NCBI RefSeq assembly: GCF_002886185.1
Contig: NZ_KZ614146.1
Span: forward strand, 2,278,930-2,342,929
Direction: 5' to 3'
Length of the DNA stretch: 64,000 bases
Source: Salipaludibacillus neizhouensis
GTDB taxonomy: Bacteria; Bacillota; Bacilli; Bacillales; Salisediminibacteriaceae
Below, one piece after another: positions 36,003 through 44,530 of the stretch (position 1 is the first letter of the stretch; each line of letters starts with the position of its first letter). The notes below the pieces were generated by a model that saw only the letters and a program-made list of their open reading frames with translations, did no database searches and was not told the DNA's origin. Both the position numbers and the translations under genes were made by a program.

Positions 36003-36789
36003 ATTTCCTGTTAAGCACCTCTGTTATTTCCTTATAAACCCACGGATTAGCAGCTATCATAGTGTCTTTTTCTAGGAAAGTTAGCGGGTCCCCATTGTAA
36101 TTGGTTACTATCCCTCCTACTTCCTGTAATAGAGCATAACCTCCAGCCATATCCCATGGCGCAAGATTAAAACTAATATAAGCTTCTAATCTTCCACATG
36201 CAACATATGCCATTTCAAGAGATGCAACGCCATATGAACGAATTCCTCTTGATTCTTCTAATAGCCACTCTAACTTTCTATCCTTCAACATCCAACCTGC
36301 ATTAAAACTTAACAACGATTCATTCAATGAGACCTTTGGAATAGGCTCTATTTTAATGCCGTTTAAAGTTGCACCTTCTCCTTTTAGTGAAAGGAACATC
36401 TCATCTCGCATCACATCATACACAAGACCTATGATTGGGACTCCATCTTGAAAAATTCCGATAGATATCGCAAAATTACTCTTTTGTTGCACGAAATTAA
36501 TTGTCCCATCAATGGGATCTAAAATCCATACAACACCATCCAAATTTTTTATTTCTTCAAAAGATCCTTCTTCTCCCATCAAGCGATGATCTGAATATGT
36601 ATGACTGATTTTATCTAAAAAAAACTTTTCTACATTCTTATCAACATCTGTTACCAGGTCATGCTGATGTGCTTTCGTCGTAATAGAAAATGTTTCTTTC
36701 ATTTGTGCTACTATAAGTTCTCTAGCTTCCCTAGCCCATCGTTCAGCGTTTTCTTTCACTTCAAGACGATCAAACTGATCCATTCCCAC
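36001..36789 (-). CDS. suhB: Inositol monophosphatase family protein (YktC)
   Basis: Magnesium-dependent phosphatase of the inositol monophosphatase/SuhB fold, about 263 residues. Metal-binding motifs are intact: GEEGS near residue 70, WILDPIDGTINF near 88 and PWDMAGGYALLQEVGG near 212. B. subtilis YktC hydrolyses inositol-1-phosphate and, weakly, NADP. An ATG at 36798 touches the GAGGAG site; the GTG at 36789 (9 bases away) or the ATG at 36783 is the real start, and I use the GTG. Confidence 0.92.
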   Translation of the reverse strand: MGMDQFDRLEVKENAERWAREARELIVAQMKETFSITTKAHQHDLVTDVDKNVEKFFLDKISHTYSDHRLMGEEGSFEEIKNLDGVVWILDPIDGTINFVQQKSNFAISIGIFQDGVPIIGLVYDVMRDEMFLSLKGEGATLNGIKIEPIPKVSLNESLLSFNAGWMLKDRKLEWLLEESRGIRSYGVASLEMAYVACGRLEAYISFNLAPWDMAGGYALLQEVGGIVTNYNGDPLTFLEKDTMIAANPWVYKEITEVLNRK

Positions 36790-36881
36790 CGCTAACATCT
36801 CCTCAAAATTGAAGTTACAAATTCATTTACCTCCATCATATCATGCAGGCCCGTGAAGATATCTATATAATAGTGCAAAAA

Positions 36882-36906
36882 AAGTGAACCTTTATAAGGT
36901 TCACTT
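36882..36906 (-). terminator. Terminator of ykzI
   Basis: AAGTGAACCTT (36882-36892) pairs perfectly with 36896-36906 and is followed on the minus strand by a run of seven T. Confidence 0.9.
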
Positions 36907-36916
36907 ATATTATCAT

Positions 36917-37105
36917 TTATGCTTCCAGTAGAAGCCACTCATTTCTTAACTTCTCTAGTTTTTCTTTGCTATCATCAATTTGGTCTTGTTCCTTTAGTTG
37001 CATAGCATCGTATAATGTTAGGAGTTCATAGTCAATCTCCAGCTTCAAGACTGGGATTCTTTTCTCCCCATCTCTTCGTTTTAATGTCTGAATGACTTTC
37101 TCCAT
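36917..37105 (-). CDS. ykzI: Small conserved protein, YkzI-like
   Basis: A 62-residue, highly charged, probably all-helical protein (KRRDGEKRIPVLKLEIDYELL then a heptad-like E/K stretch). It has a good ribosome-binding site (GGGGTG, 7 bases before ATG) and its own terminator, so it is a real gene. The small gene between the inositol phosphatase and yktB in B. subtilis is ykzI; I assign it by position and size, not by a remembered alignment. Confidence 0.7.
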   Translation of the reverse strand: MEKVIQTLKRRDGEKRIPVLKLEIDYELLTLYDAMQLKEQDQIDDSKEKLEKLRNEWLLLEA

Positions 37106-37573
37106 AATGGTACACCCCTTTTCTTAGTTTCTCGTTTAGTTATACAAGACCACCCTAAAACGAAAATAATAATTCCTGTTACTTATAAAATATGTCATTT
37201 ATCGAAATTTTGCAACTATTTTATTATTATTATTTTGTATTCCACTATTCTCACGATTTTAAACTTAATTGAGAAGGATAGTTCATCTTTCTTTTTTTTA
37301 ATATAAAGATTTGCTAAAATAGAAAGTAATCTTGAAGATGGTCGGCCACTCCGAGGTTAATGAAAATCATTGTAGTGGCTACGATGTAAGGAACTGATAT
37401 GATTATTAAAGTTCCATCTATTGCTAAATTTGAGCTGAATTAAATTGAAAAACATTTTTCTACTGTATTATTACCAAAATAAATGAGGGAATACATTATT
37501 ACTATCAAAACTAACTAAGGAAAAGGTTATTCCTTCCTAGCTACACCAAATTATATGGAAATGAGGGTATATT
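37106..37573. other. 468-base gap between divergent ykzI and yktB
   Basis: AT-rich and non-coding. A possible extended -10 (TTGCTAAAAT) lies near 37311-37320 on the plus strand. A Fur-box-like palindrome sits in a hairpin loop at 37345-37379. The remainder up to the yktB ribosome-binding site (GAGGG) shows nothing I can name, giving yktB a leader of about 240 bases if that promoter is used. Confidence 0.5.
37356..37374. promoter_or_regulatory. Fur-box-like palindrome upstream of yktB
   Basis: The 19 bases GTTAATGAAAATCATTGTA match the classical 19-base Fur box (GATAATGATAATCATTATC) at 15 positions, with an intact AATGA-n3-TCATT core. It is about 200 bases upstream of yktB, within a further inverted repeat GCCACT/AGTGGC (37345-37350, 37374-37379). 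Confidence 0.45.
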
Positions 37574-38194
37574 ATGAGTTTTAAAGGATTTGGTAAAGAG
37601 GATTTCACTTCGTTTGAATTTAAAGGCCTTGAAGAACGCATGGCGGCAATTCAGGAAAGAATTCAACCGAAATTCAAAGCAATTGCAGAGGACATAACAG
37701 ATGATCTATCTTCAAAAGTTGGCCATGACATGTATTTACATATCGCAAGACATGCCAGGCGGAAAGTAAATCCCCCAGTTGATACTTGGTCTGCCTATTG
37801 TCATAATAAGCGAGGGTATAAACAACATCCGCATTTTCAGATTGGATTATTCGATGATCATGTATTCATCTGGTTGGCTTTTATTTATGAATTACCAAAT
37901 AAAACAGAAATTGCAACCCGATTTCTAGAAGATATAGAATCAATAACTGAAACGATACCGAAAGATTTTGTTATCTCTGAAGATCATATGAAGAAACATG
38001 CAGAGCCATTAGAGACAATTGATCTGGAAAAAACGTTAACTCGTTTTCGTGATGTAAAAAAAGGCGAGTTTTTAATCGGACGTCAAATTGATGCAAATGA
38101 TTCCCTCCTTGGAAATGGGGAAGAATTTATCAAATGTGTAAAAGATACATTTGATACTTTAACCCCTTTATACAAAATGGCATTACGAGAATAA
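37574..38194 (+). CDS. yktB: DUF1054 family protein YktB
   Basis: A 206-residue soluble protein of the YktB family, function unknown. The family opening FKGFGKEDF is at residues 3-11. The central HIARHARRKVNPPVDTWSAYC block (about 58-78) is rich in basic and aromatic residues that could form a ligand pocket. The ATG is 6 bases after GAGGG. Same neighbourhood as B. subtilis (suhB, ykzI, yktB, yktA, speA). Confidence 0.92.
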   Translation: MSFKGFGKEDFTSFEFKGLEERMAAIQERIQPKFKAIAEDITDDLSSKVGHDMYLHIARHARRKVNPPVDTWSAYCHNKRGYKQHPHFQIGLFDDHVFIWLAFIYELPNKTEIATRFLEDIESITETIPKDFVISEDHMKKHAEPLETIDLEKTLTRFRDVKKGEFLIGRQIDANDSLLGNGEEFIKCVKDTFDTLTPLYKMALRE

Positions 38195-38268
38195 GCTCTG
38201 ACGGAGTTTGGAGTTTAGCAGTGTCTGCTTACACGACACTGAACGTACTTTCAGATATCGGATAAAGC

Positions 38269-38313
38269 AAAAATAGAAGTTACTCCTGTAGGTTGGGAGT
38301 GACTTCTATTTTT
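38269..38313 (+). terminator. Terminator of yktB
   Basis: AAAAATAGAAGT...ACTCC (38269-38286) pairs with GGAGTGACTTCTATTTTT (about 38296-38313), with one bulge, and ends in T residues. Confidence 0.87.
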
Positions 38314-38342
38314 AATGTACTTATTAAACACTGCTGAGCATT

Positions 38343-38396
38343 GGTTATTTAAGGCCCAGAGCCTTCAGTAAATTTAAGTGCCGGCCCGAAATAACC
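38343..38396. other. Inverted repeat between yktB and yktA
   Basis: GGTTATTT (38343-38350) pairs with AAATAACC (38389-38396), enclosing GGCC blocks (38353-38356 and 38383-38386) and a small AAGGC/GCCTT hairpin. There is no T-tract, so it is not an ordinary terminator of yktA. Nothing else is visible in this gap. Confidence 0.45.
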
Positions 38397-38415
38397 TAGC
38401 AGGTTAACACAGCAT

Positions 38416-38694
38416 TTATTTTAAATTAATAACTTTTAAATCGCTATTTTCCCTAGCCATTTTAATTGTGTGGTAAGCTGATTGACCTGATTGTTCTTGA
38501 TAATCTTTAAAGTGCTGTTTTTCTTCTGACTGTGATGGTACAACTTTTTTATATTTTTGGTATTGATCTAAAAGTATTGATCTGTCTACTCCTTTTGTAT
38601 AAGCAGCATCAATCAAATCAAAAAAATGCACGACATCTATTACCTCGTCTTTAGACCAATCTATAGAGATTGGCAAATTAATATCTTTATCCAT
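38416..38694 (-). CDS. yktA: UPF0223 protein YktA
   Basis: A 92-residue helical protein of the UPF0223 family, function unknown. The signature ISIDWSKDEVIDVVHFFDLIDAAY spans residues 9-32, followed by the YKKVVPS and EEKQHF motifs. The ATG at 38694 has a purine-rich GGAAGGGAG site upstream. Divergent from speA. Confidence 0.92.
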   Translation of the reverse strand: MDKDINLPISIDWSKDEVIDVVHFFDLIDAAYTKGVDRSILLDQYQKYKKVVPSQSEEKQHFKDYQEQSGQSAYHTIKMARENSDLKVINLK

Positions 38695-38841
38695 TCATTC
38701 CTACTCCCTTCCAAAGCTTCTGGGTTTCTGATATACTTCATTTTGTTTCTATTTCTTCAATTATCATATAACATAGAAGAAAAATAGTATAATCCTTATA
38801 GCTTCAATGCAATATTTTAACAGTAACAAAGGATGAATTAA

Positions 38842-38871
38842 ATGAAAAGAGGTTCTTTACAACAGGGCTGA
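38842..38871 (+). CDS. Possible 9-codon leader peptide upstream of speA
   Basis: ATG at 38842 preceded by AAAGGA at 8 bases encodes M-K-R-G-S-L-Q-Q-G and stops at 38869-38871. It is too short for protein homology. Support comes from its spacing to a ribosome-binding site, its location between a TATAAT box (38788-38793) and speA, and its overlap with the 5' arm of a hairpin (38847-38901). Confidence 0.35.
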   Translation: MKRGSLQQG

Positions 38872-38901
38872 ATTAATACCTTGTAATAGGACAAACCTCT
38901 T
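38847..38901 (+). promoter_or_regulatory. Bulged stem-loop in the speA leader
   Basis: Outer stem AAGAGGTT (38847-38854) with AACCTCTT (38894-38901). Inner stem TTACAA-GG (38857-38862, 38865-38866) with CC-TTGTAA (38879-38886), with a CA bulge. It ends about 22 bases before the speA ribosome-binding site and has no T-run, so it is a leader structure and not a terminator. Confidence 0.45.
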
Positions 38902-38934
38902 ATCGTAACTTACTTTAAACTTGAGGTGAAAGAA

Positions 38935-40422
38935 GTGTCATATATTCGTCGACAGCAACAGACTCCACTTTTTCATGGGGTACTTAACCATGCTAAATCT
39001 TTACCGGTCCAATTTCACATCCCAGGTCATAAACATGGAACTGGAATGGACCCTGAATTCAAACAATTTATGGGAGATAACGCTTTATCCATTGATTTAA
39101 TAAATATTTCTCCACTAGATGATCTGCATCATCCTCATGGAATTATAAAAGAAGCGCAAGAACTTGCTGCTGAAGCATTCCATGCAGACCATACATTTTT
39201 CTCAGTACAAGGTACAAGTGGTGCGATTATGACTATGATCATGACAGTTTGCAGCCCTGGGGACAAAATAATTGTCCCCCGAAACGTGCATAAATCAATT
39301 ATGTCCGCAATCATATTTTCTGGAGCTACACCAATTTTTATTCATCCCGAATTGGATGTTACTTTAGGGATTTCGCACGGAATTACAGTATCATCCGTGA
39401 AAAAAGCCATCGAGGCAAATCCTGATGCCAAAGGAGTTCTTGTGATAAACCCCACTTATTTTGGCGTAGCTGCAAATTTAGAGGAAATTGTCCGTTCCGC
39501 CCATGAATACGATATTCCCGTCCTTGTAGATGAAGCCCACGGTGTCCATATTCATTTTAGTGACAAGCTTCCATTGTCAGCGATGCAGGCTGGTGCCGAT
39601 ATGTCTGCTACGAGCGTTCATAAACTTGGAGGTTCTCTCACTCAAAGCTCTGTTCTAAATATTCGGGGAGATTACATTTCCTCTTCCCGTGTTCAAAGTA
39701 TCATTAGTATGCTTACAACAACTTCCACTTCCTATATCTTATTATCCTCTCTAGATACCGCCAGAAGACATTTGGCAATAAGAGGGGAAGCTCTATTGGA
39801 CGAAGCAATAAAACTCGCAGAAGCAGCCAGAGAGGAAATAAATCGGATTCCTGGTATTTACTGTCCGGGTAAAGAAATGCTTGATGATCATGCCATTTAT
39901 GATCTTGACCCAACTAAACTCATTATCTCAATCAAAGACTTATCTATTAATGGTTACGAAGTGGAAAACTGGCTGAGGGATAAAGCGAATATCGAGGTCG
40001 AGCTTTCTGATTTGTATAATATCCTTTGTATCGTGACTATTGGTGAGACTAAAGAAAATATAACGGTTTTAACAGATGCATTAAGAGAATTGTCAGTACA
40101 GTATTTTGATGCTTCTAACCCTAATCCAGAAAAATCTGATGTTGAAATACCTAATATTCCAATTCTTTCTTTGTCTCCGCGTGAGGCATTTTATGCAGAT
40201 ACAGAGTTGGTAAAACTGGACGAATCGGCAGGCCGCATTAGTGCTGAATTTATTATGATCTACCCACCAGGTATCCCAATATTTATTCCTGGTGAAATTA
40301 TTGAACATGACAACTTACACTATATTTCAGAAAACATTAAAGCTGGACTGCCAGTGCAAGGACCCGAAGACGCCACTTTAACTTATATTCGAGTCATCAG
40401 TGAACGAAAAGCAATTCTATAA
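38935..40422 (+). CDS. speA: Arginine decarboxylase (Orn/Lys/Arg decarboxylase, fold type I)
   Basis: PLP enzyme that decarboxylates arginine to agmatine, the first step to polyamines in Bacillus. It has 495 residues. The PLP lysine lies in SATSVHKLGGSLTQSS near residue 232, and VDEAHGVHIHF near 201 holds the Asp that contacts the cofactor ring. The HIPGHKHGTGMDPEF opening (about 30) and YPPGIPIFIPGE near 447 are conserved. A GTG at 38926 overlaps the GAGGTG site; the GTG at 38935, 6 bases after it, is the likely start and matches the B. subtilis length. Confidence 0.95.
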   Translation: MSYIRRQQQTPLFHGVLNHAKSLPVQFHIPGHKHGTGMDPEFKQFMGDNALSIDLINISPLDDLHHPHGIIKEAQELAAEAFHADHTFFSVQGTSGAIMTMIMTVCSPGDKIIVPRNVHKSIMSAIIFSGATPIFIHPELDVTLGISHGITVSSVKKAIEANPDAKGVLVINPTYFGVAANLEEIVRSAHEYDIPVLVDEAHGVHIHFSDKLPLSAMQAGADMSATSVHKLGGSLTQSSVLNIRGDYISSSRVQSIISMLTTTSTSYILLSSLDTARRHLAIRGEALLDEAIKLAEAAREEINRIPGIYCPGKEMLDDHAIYDLDPTKLIISIKDLSINGYEVENWLRDKANIEVELSDLYNILCIVTIGETKENITVLTDALRELSVQYFDASNPNPEKSDVEIPNIPILSLSPREAFYADTELVKLDESAGRISAEFIMIYPPGIPIFIPGEIIEHDNLHYISENIKAGLPVQGPEDATLTYIRVISERKAIL

Positions 40423-40446
40423 TTCTTAACTCTTAACAATAAACAT

Positions 40447-40490
40447 AAAAAACATAGACATCAGAAATTTCTCTGATGTCTATGTTTTTT
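40447..40490. terminator. Bidirectional terminator between speA and the M23 gene
   Basis: A 19-bp perfect stem (40447-40465 with 40472-40490; core ACATAGACATCAGA) is flanked by A- and T-runs between convergent genes. Confidence 0.92.
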
Positions 40491-40497
40491 TATATCT

Positions 40498-41643
40498 TTA
40501 GCGAAACAATTGGCTTAAAATATCATGAGCTTCTTCCAATGAATATGGTTCCCAGAATAACTCTCCATAAATTAATAAGTCTTGATGTAGGTGGAGTCCA
40601 CTTCCATCGTCATCCACTGCTCCACTTGTTCCAGAATTCCCAACATACCCAATAACAGTCTCTTCATCGACTTTTTGTCCTAATTCTAACTCCTCAGGTA
40701 TCGAATCTAGGTGTGCAAAACGACTCATCACACCATCCTCGTATTGCACCCACACTTGTTTTCCTCTTAATCGATCCAGTATATATTCAGGTGTGTATCC
40801 TACTTCTCCCGCTACATCTAAATCCTCGTTTCTAATTTCGTGGGAAGGATAATCATCAAAGTCAGCATCTACTCTAACAACCACTCCATCAGCCATTGCA
40901 CGAATAGGGGTATCTGTAGTTATCTCAGTACCCGTCGAATAACCATACCAGTCAATTCCCTCATGATAGCCATTACGATAAATACGAGGAGCACCAGGAA
41001 GATGACTCTCAACTGTACTAACACTGGCATTTTCAATAGGCTCTTGCAGAAATGACAAATATTCGATCATTTCAGACACGGAAAGAGAAGAGATATCTAC
41101 CTCAGTTTGTCCGGTCGATGCCCAAGCATCTATTACTTCATCTTCCCAAGTAAATGAAAGTAGTTCTTCCTCTTCTTCATACGTATACTCGGTCTCCAAG
41201 CCTTGTTCGATAAACTCTTTTGATACATAAGGATCTCCATCTATTTCTTTTAAAGTGATTTCATCTGAAGGGATATATACCCCATCTACTTCCATCACTG
41301 GCACTTCGTAAACAAAATAAAATTCTCTTCCCTCTATTTCTAAAGTCAACGATTTATCAGTACTATTATATTCATAGTCTCCACCGAGATTCTCTGTAAC
41401 CTCTTCCACTGATAAATAAACTTCCTCATCTCCCTCAATAGAATGAGTCTTAAATTCTTGTTTTTCTTGCTCAACGTTATTACTTTCTTGATTCAAATCT
41501 GGAACCTCATTATTCTTTTCATTGTTCGAATTGTTTTGATTAGAAGCCCCATCAGGTATCTCTGTTTGTTCTTCTGGTTGTTCCTGATTTTGACACCCTA
41601 CTAACGTCGTTACGAAAAATAGGGTAATAAGACATTTCTTCAT
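40498..41643 (-). CDS. M23-family peptidase lipoprotein
   Basis: Surface lipoprotein with a probable peptidoglycan endopeptidase domain. A signal peptide ends at lipobox LVGC (Cys near 17). Then come an N/Q/E-rich linker (20-65), a copper-amine-oxidase-type N-terminal stalk domain (about 70-175) and an M23 domain (about 225-380). The zinc-site motifs H-E-G-I-D (HxxxD) and G-L-H-L-H (HxH) are both present, so activity is plausible. The ATG at 41643 is preceded by GAGGG. It follows the NodB gene by 25 bases, so they are probably one operon. Confidence 0.85.
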   Translation of the reverse strand: MKKCLITLFFVTTLVGCQNQEQPEEQTEIPDGASNQNNSNNEKNNEVPDLNQESNNVEQEKQEFKTHSIEGDEEVYLSVEEVTENLGGDYEYNSTDKSLTLEIEGREFYFVYEVPVMEVDGVYIPSDEITLKEIDGDPYVSKEFIEQGLETEYTYEEEEELLSFTWEDEVIDAWASTGQTEVDISSLSVSEMIEYLSFLQEPIENASVSTVESHLPGAPRIYRNGYHEGIDWYGYSTGTEITTDTPIRAMADGVVVRVDADFDDYPSHEIRNEDLDVAGEVGYTPEYILDRLRGKQVWVQYEDGVMSRFAHLDSIPEELELGQKVDEETVIGYVGNSGTSGAVDDDGSGLHLHQDLLIYGELFWEPYSLEEAHDILSQLFR

Positions 41644-41668
41644 CGTACTGTAATCCCTCATCTCAACT

Positions 41669-42571
41669 CTATTTTATAGCTTCAGGGTCTACCATTTCAT
41701 ACCCTTTGTCACGAAGACCAGAAACTATATCTTCTAATGCATCTTTAGTAAAATCTCGGTCATGCATAAGCAAGTTTGCACCGCTTCTTAATAATTCGGT
41801 TTCGACCATTATTTCGGCGATAGCTTCTTTATTCATGTATTCCGCTTCCCAATCATAGCCGTAAGACCAGTTCATCGTCTGCATATTTTCTTCTTCCAAA
41901 ACTTCCATCATATAATCTGTGCCGGCTCCATGTGGCGGGCGGAAAAACCTCGGCCTTTCGCCTGTTACTGCCTCAATCTCGTCATTAAGCTGAACAATTT
42001 CATCATATTGTTCTTCTTCCGATATATCACGTAAATTTGGATGAGTCATCGTATGATTACCTATCTCAAAACCAAGATCATAGATTTTCTGTAATTGTTC
42101 TTTCCCTTCATCAGACTGAATAAAATGACCATTCACAAAAAAGATAGCCGGTGCTTCTAATTCTGCTAATATTTCGGCCATTTCTGCACCATGACTGTCA
42201 GGAGCATCATCAATTGTAAGTAAAACAACTTCTTCTGAAGCATCATCAATTGGTTGCACAGAAAAATCATTTGGATTAATTTCATATTCAGGCACCACTT
42301 CTTCCTTCACAGTGGTGTTATCTTCAGCGGTGCTGTTACTATTACTATTTGTACTGTTTTCTTCAAGGTCAGTGTTTGTGTCATTTAATTCGTCGGAGTT
42401 ATTACCGTTCGAATCGATTGTTTCCTCATCACTATCTTCTAGTTCATTCGATTCATTCACTTCAACAGGCTCGTTATTTAGAGATTCCTCATCAACTTCT
42501 TCATTGTTTCCGCAAGCCGTTACGACACCAGCCAGCATTAAACTAACACTTATGTATACAAATCGTTTCAA
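41669..42571 (-). CDS. Polysaccharide deacetylase (NodB domain) lipoprotein
   Basis: Surface lipoprotein of 301 residues: lipobox VTAC near residue 20, a long acidic E/D/N/S linker (about 23-95) and a NodB deacetylase domain (about 108-298). The metal and catalytic motifs are intact: LTIDDAPD (T-x-D-D), GNHTMTHPN (H-x3-H) and FFRPPHGAGTD. These enzymes de-N-acetylate peptidoglycan or other glycans. Starts at a TTG (42571) after GAGGGG. Upstream partner of the M23 gene. Confidence 0.87.
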   Translation of the reverse strand: MKRFVYISVSLMLAGVVTACGNNEEVDEESLNNEPVEVNESNELEDSDEETIDSNGNNSDELNDTNTDLEENSTNSNSNSTAEDNTTVKEEVVPEYEINPNDFSVQPIDDASEEVVLLTIDDAPDSHGAEMAEILAELEAPAIFFVNGHFIQSDEGKEQLQKIYDLGFEIGNHTMTHPNLRDISEEEQYDEIVQLNDEIEAVTGERPRFFRPPHGAGTDYMMEVLEEENMQTMNWSYGYDWEAEYMNKEAIAEIMVETELLRSGANLLMHDRDFTKDALEDIVSGLRDKGYEMVDPEAIK

Positions 42572-42819
42572 TTTTACCCCTCTTTTCAGTATCTCTAAAT
42601 ATCACCTTCAAATTTTACCATAATTCAACACAAAAATGTATCGTTCTTCTAGCACATCTTATCTAATACTATGTTGTATCAAATTATAAAATATAAATTG
42701 ATTAATTATGATAACCACCGGGCACTATAAAGATGGTTAGTATACCTTCACTATGATTCCCATAAATATTCCATTAATAATCAGTCATGAATTAAAAAAT
42801 TAAATGAAAGGGTGATTAC

Positions 42820-44334
42820 ATGAAGAAGCTTACACCAGTGTTCATGATATCAGTCATCATTTCTCTTGCTTTTATTTTATGGGGAGTGATAAATCCTGAA
42901 AATTTAGAAGCTGTAACAGGAGAAATACAAGGTTTTATAACTGATCAATTTGGTTGGTTTTATTTATTAGCAGCAACGGGTTTTCTAGCTTTTGTGATAT
43001 TTCTAGTTTTTAGCCCGTATGGGAGAATTAAATTAGGAAAACAGGATGAAGAACCCGACTACAACTACATAACTTGGTTTTCCTTCCTTTTTACAGCAGG
43101 TATGGGAATAGGTTTAGTTTTTTGGGGTGTATCTGAACCGATGTACCATTTTTACGAGCCTGCTCCTTCGGAAAATATTGAAAGTCAATCCATTCAATCT
43201 GCGGGATATGCGTTAAGATACGCCTTTTTTCACTGGGGTCTTCATCCATGGGCCATCTATTCTGTCGTCGCTTTAACACTTGCTTACTTTAAATTTAGAA
43301 AAGGAACCGCAGGAGTTGTTAGCGCAGCATTTGAACCTCTTCTCGGTGATAGGGTTAATGGTGTCATCGGAACAACTATCAATGTTATTGTTGTTTTCGC
43401 TACCGTCTTTGGTGTCGCTACCTCCCTTGGGTTCGGAACGGCTCAAATCGGTGGTGGAATATCAAATTTATTCGGTATTGATAATACAACTGGTTTGCAA
43501 GTGATCATCATTATTGTTGTGACATTCTTATACATGCTGTCTTCTCAAACGGGTTTAGATGTCGGTATACGGATTTTAAGTAAGACTAACATATATTTAG
43601 CTATTATTTTGATGTTGTTCTTATTATTCTCCGGACCGACAAACTTCATTATGAATTCATTTACACAGACTTTAGGTGGCTATGCTCAAAGCTTAGTTAG
43701 AATGAGTTTCCAATTAGATACATTCAATATGGAATCCACCTGGGTTGAGGATTGGACAATTTTCTACTGGGCTTGGTGGATTGCATGGGCACCTTTTGTT
43801 GGAACTTTCATCGCTCGTGTTTCAAGAGGCCGAACAATTCGTGAATTTATCATTGGTGTCATTGCTGTACCAACAATATTTGGAGCACTTTGGTTTTCTG
43901 TTTTTGGCGGAACAGCGATCCACCTCGAGTACATTCAAGGAATTGATGTCATGGGTGTGATGGAAGAATTCGGGATGGAAACTGCTCTCTTCTTTGTCTT
44001 ACAGCAATATAATTTTGGGTGGATAATGTCGTTTGTAGCAGTTTTACTTATCGCATCTTTTTTTATTACATCAGCAGATTCTGCAACTTTTGTATTGGGA
44101 ATGCAAACAACAAACGGAAGTATGAATCCTGCCAATTCAGTGAAATTTGTTTGGGGCATTATTCAGTCTGCTACTGCCGCAGTCCTTCTTTTGGCTGGTG
44201 GATTGGAGGCCTTACAAACCGCTTCAATCATTGCGGCCTTCCCTTTTGCAATCATTATGATCTTCATGATTATCAGTTTGATGAAAGCTTTAAGGAGAGA
44301 GACCATACCAGAGAGAAAAAAATACAAAAAATGA
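42820..44334 (+). CDS. BCCT-family betaine/choline/carnitine transporter
   Basis: Sodium- or proton-coupled importer of compatible solutes, likely glycine betaine (OpuD-like) by family. It has 505 residues and twelve membrane segments. The GMGIGLVFWGVSEP block (about 95-108) and WWIAWAPFVGTFIARVSRGRTIREF (about 320-344) are the transporter signatures; the G-M-G-I-G glycine run is typical of sodium-coupled members. The ATG follows AAAGGGTG. The C-terminal cytoplasmic tail is short (about 20 residues), so little of the osmosensing extension known from BetP is present. Divergent from the NodB gene. Confidence 0.93.
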   Translation: MKKLTPVFMISVIISLAFILWGVINPENLEAVTGEIQGFITDQFGWFYLLAATGFLAFVIFLVFSPYGRIKLGKQDEEPDYNYITWFSFLFTAGMGIGLVFWGVSEPMYHFYEPAPSENIESQSIQSAGYALRYAFFHWGLHPWAIYSVVALTLAYFKFRKGTAGVVSAAFEPLLGDRVNGVIGTTINVIVVFATVFGVATSLGFGTAQIGGGISNLFGIDNTTGLQVIIIIVVTFLYMLSSQTGLDVGIRILSKTNIYLAIILMLFLLFSGPTNFIMNSFTQTLGGYAQSLVRMSFQLDTFNMESTWVEDWTIFYWAWWIAWAPFVGTFIARVSRGRTIREFIIGVIAVPTIFGALWFSVFGGTAIHLEYIQGIDVMGVMEEFGMETALFFVLQQYNFGWIMSFVAVLLIASFFITSADSATFVLGMQTTNGSMNPANSVKFVWGIIQSATAAVLLLAGGLEALQTASIIAAFPFAIIMIFMIISLMKALRRETIPERKKYKK

Positions 44335-44530
44335 TTCTTGGTAGAAGGTCCAACAAAAGTTCACAAAAAATCTTCAACACAATAGATGGCTAATTTCTAT
44401 TAGATTACATTATTTGTTCAAGGTATCATTTATATAACATTTTGATTACGACAAAGTATTCATATATTGTATATGGTAATATTAGGGTATCTTAAGTACC
44501 AAATCCGTTTTTAATTATTGGAGGCTAATT

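Noticed and set aside
42312-42623. Plus-strand frame rich in Ser, Leu and Phe
   Set aside because: Antisense of the acidic linker of the NodB lipoprotein; the composition is the mirror of its E/D codons.
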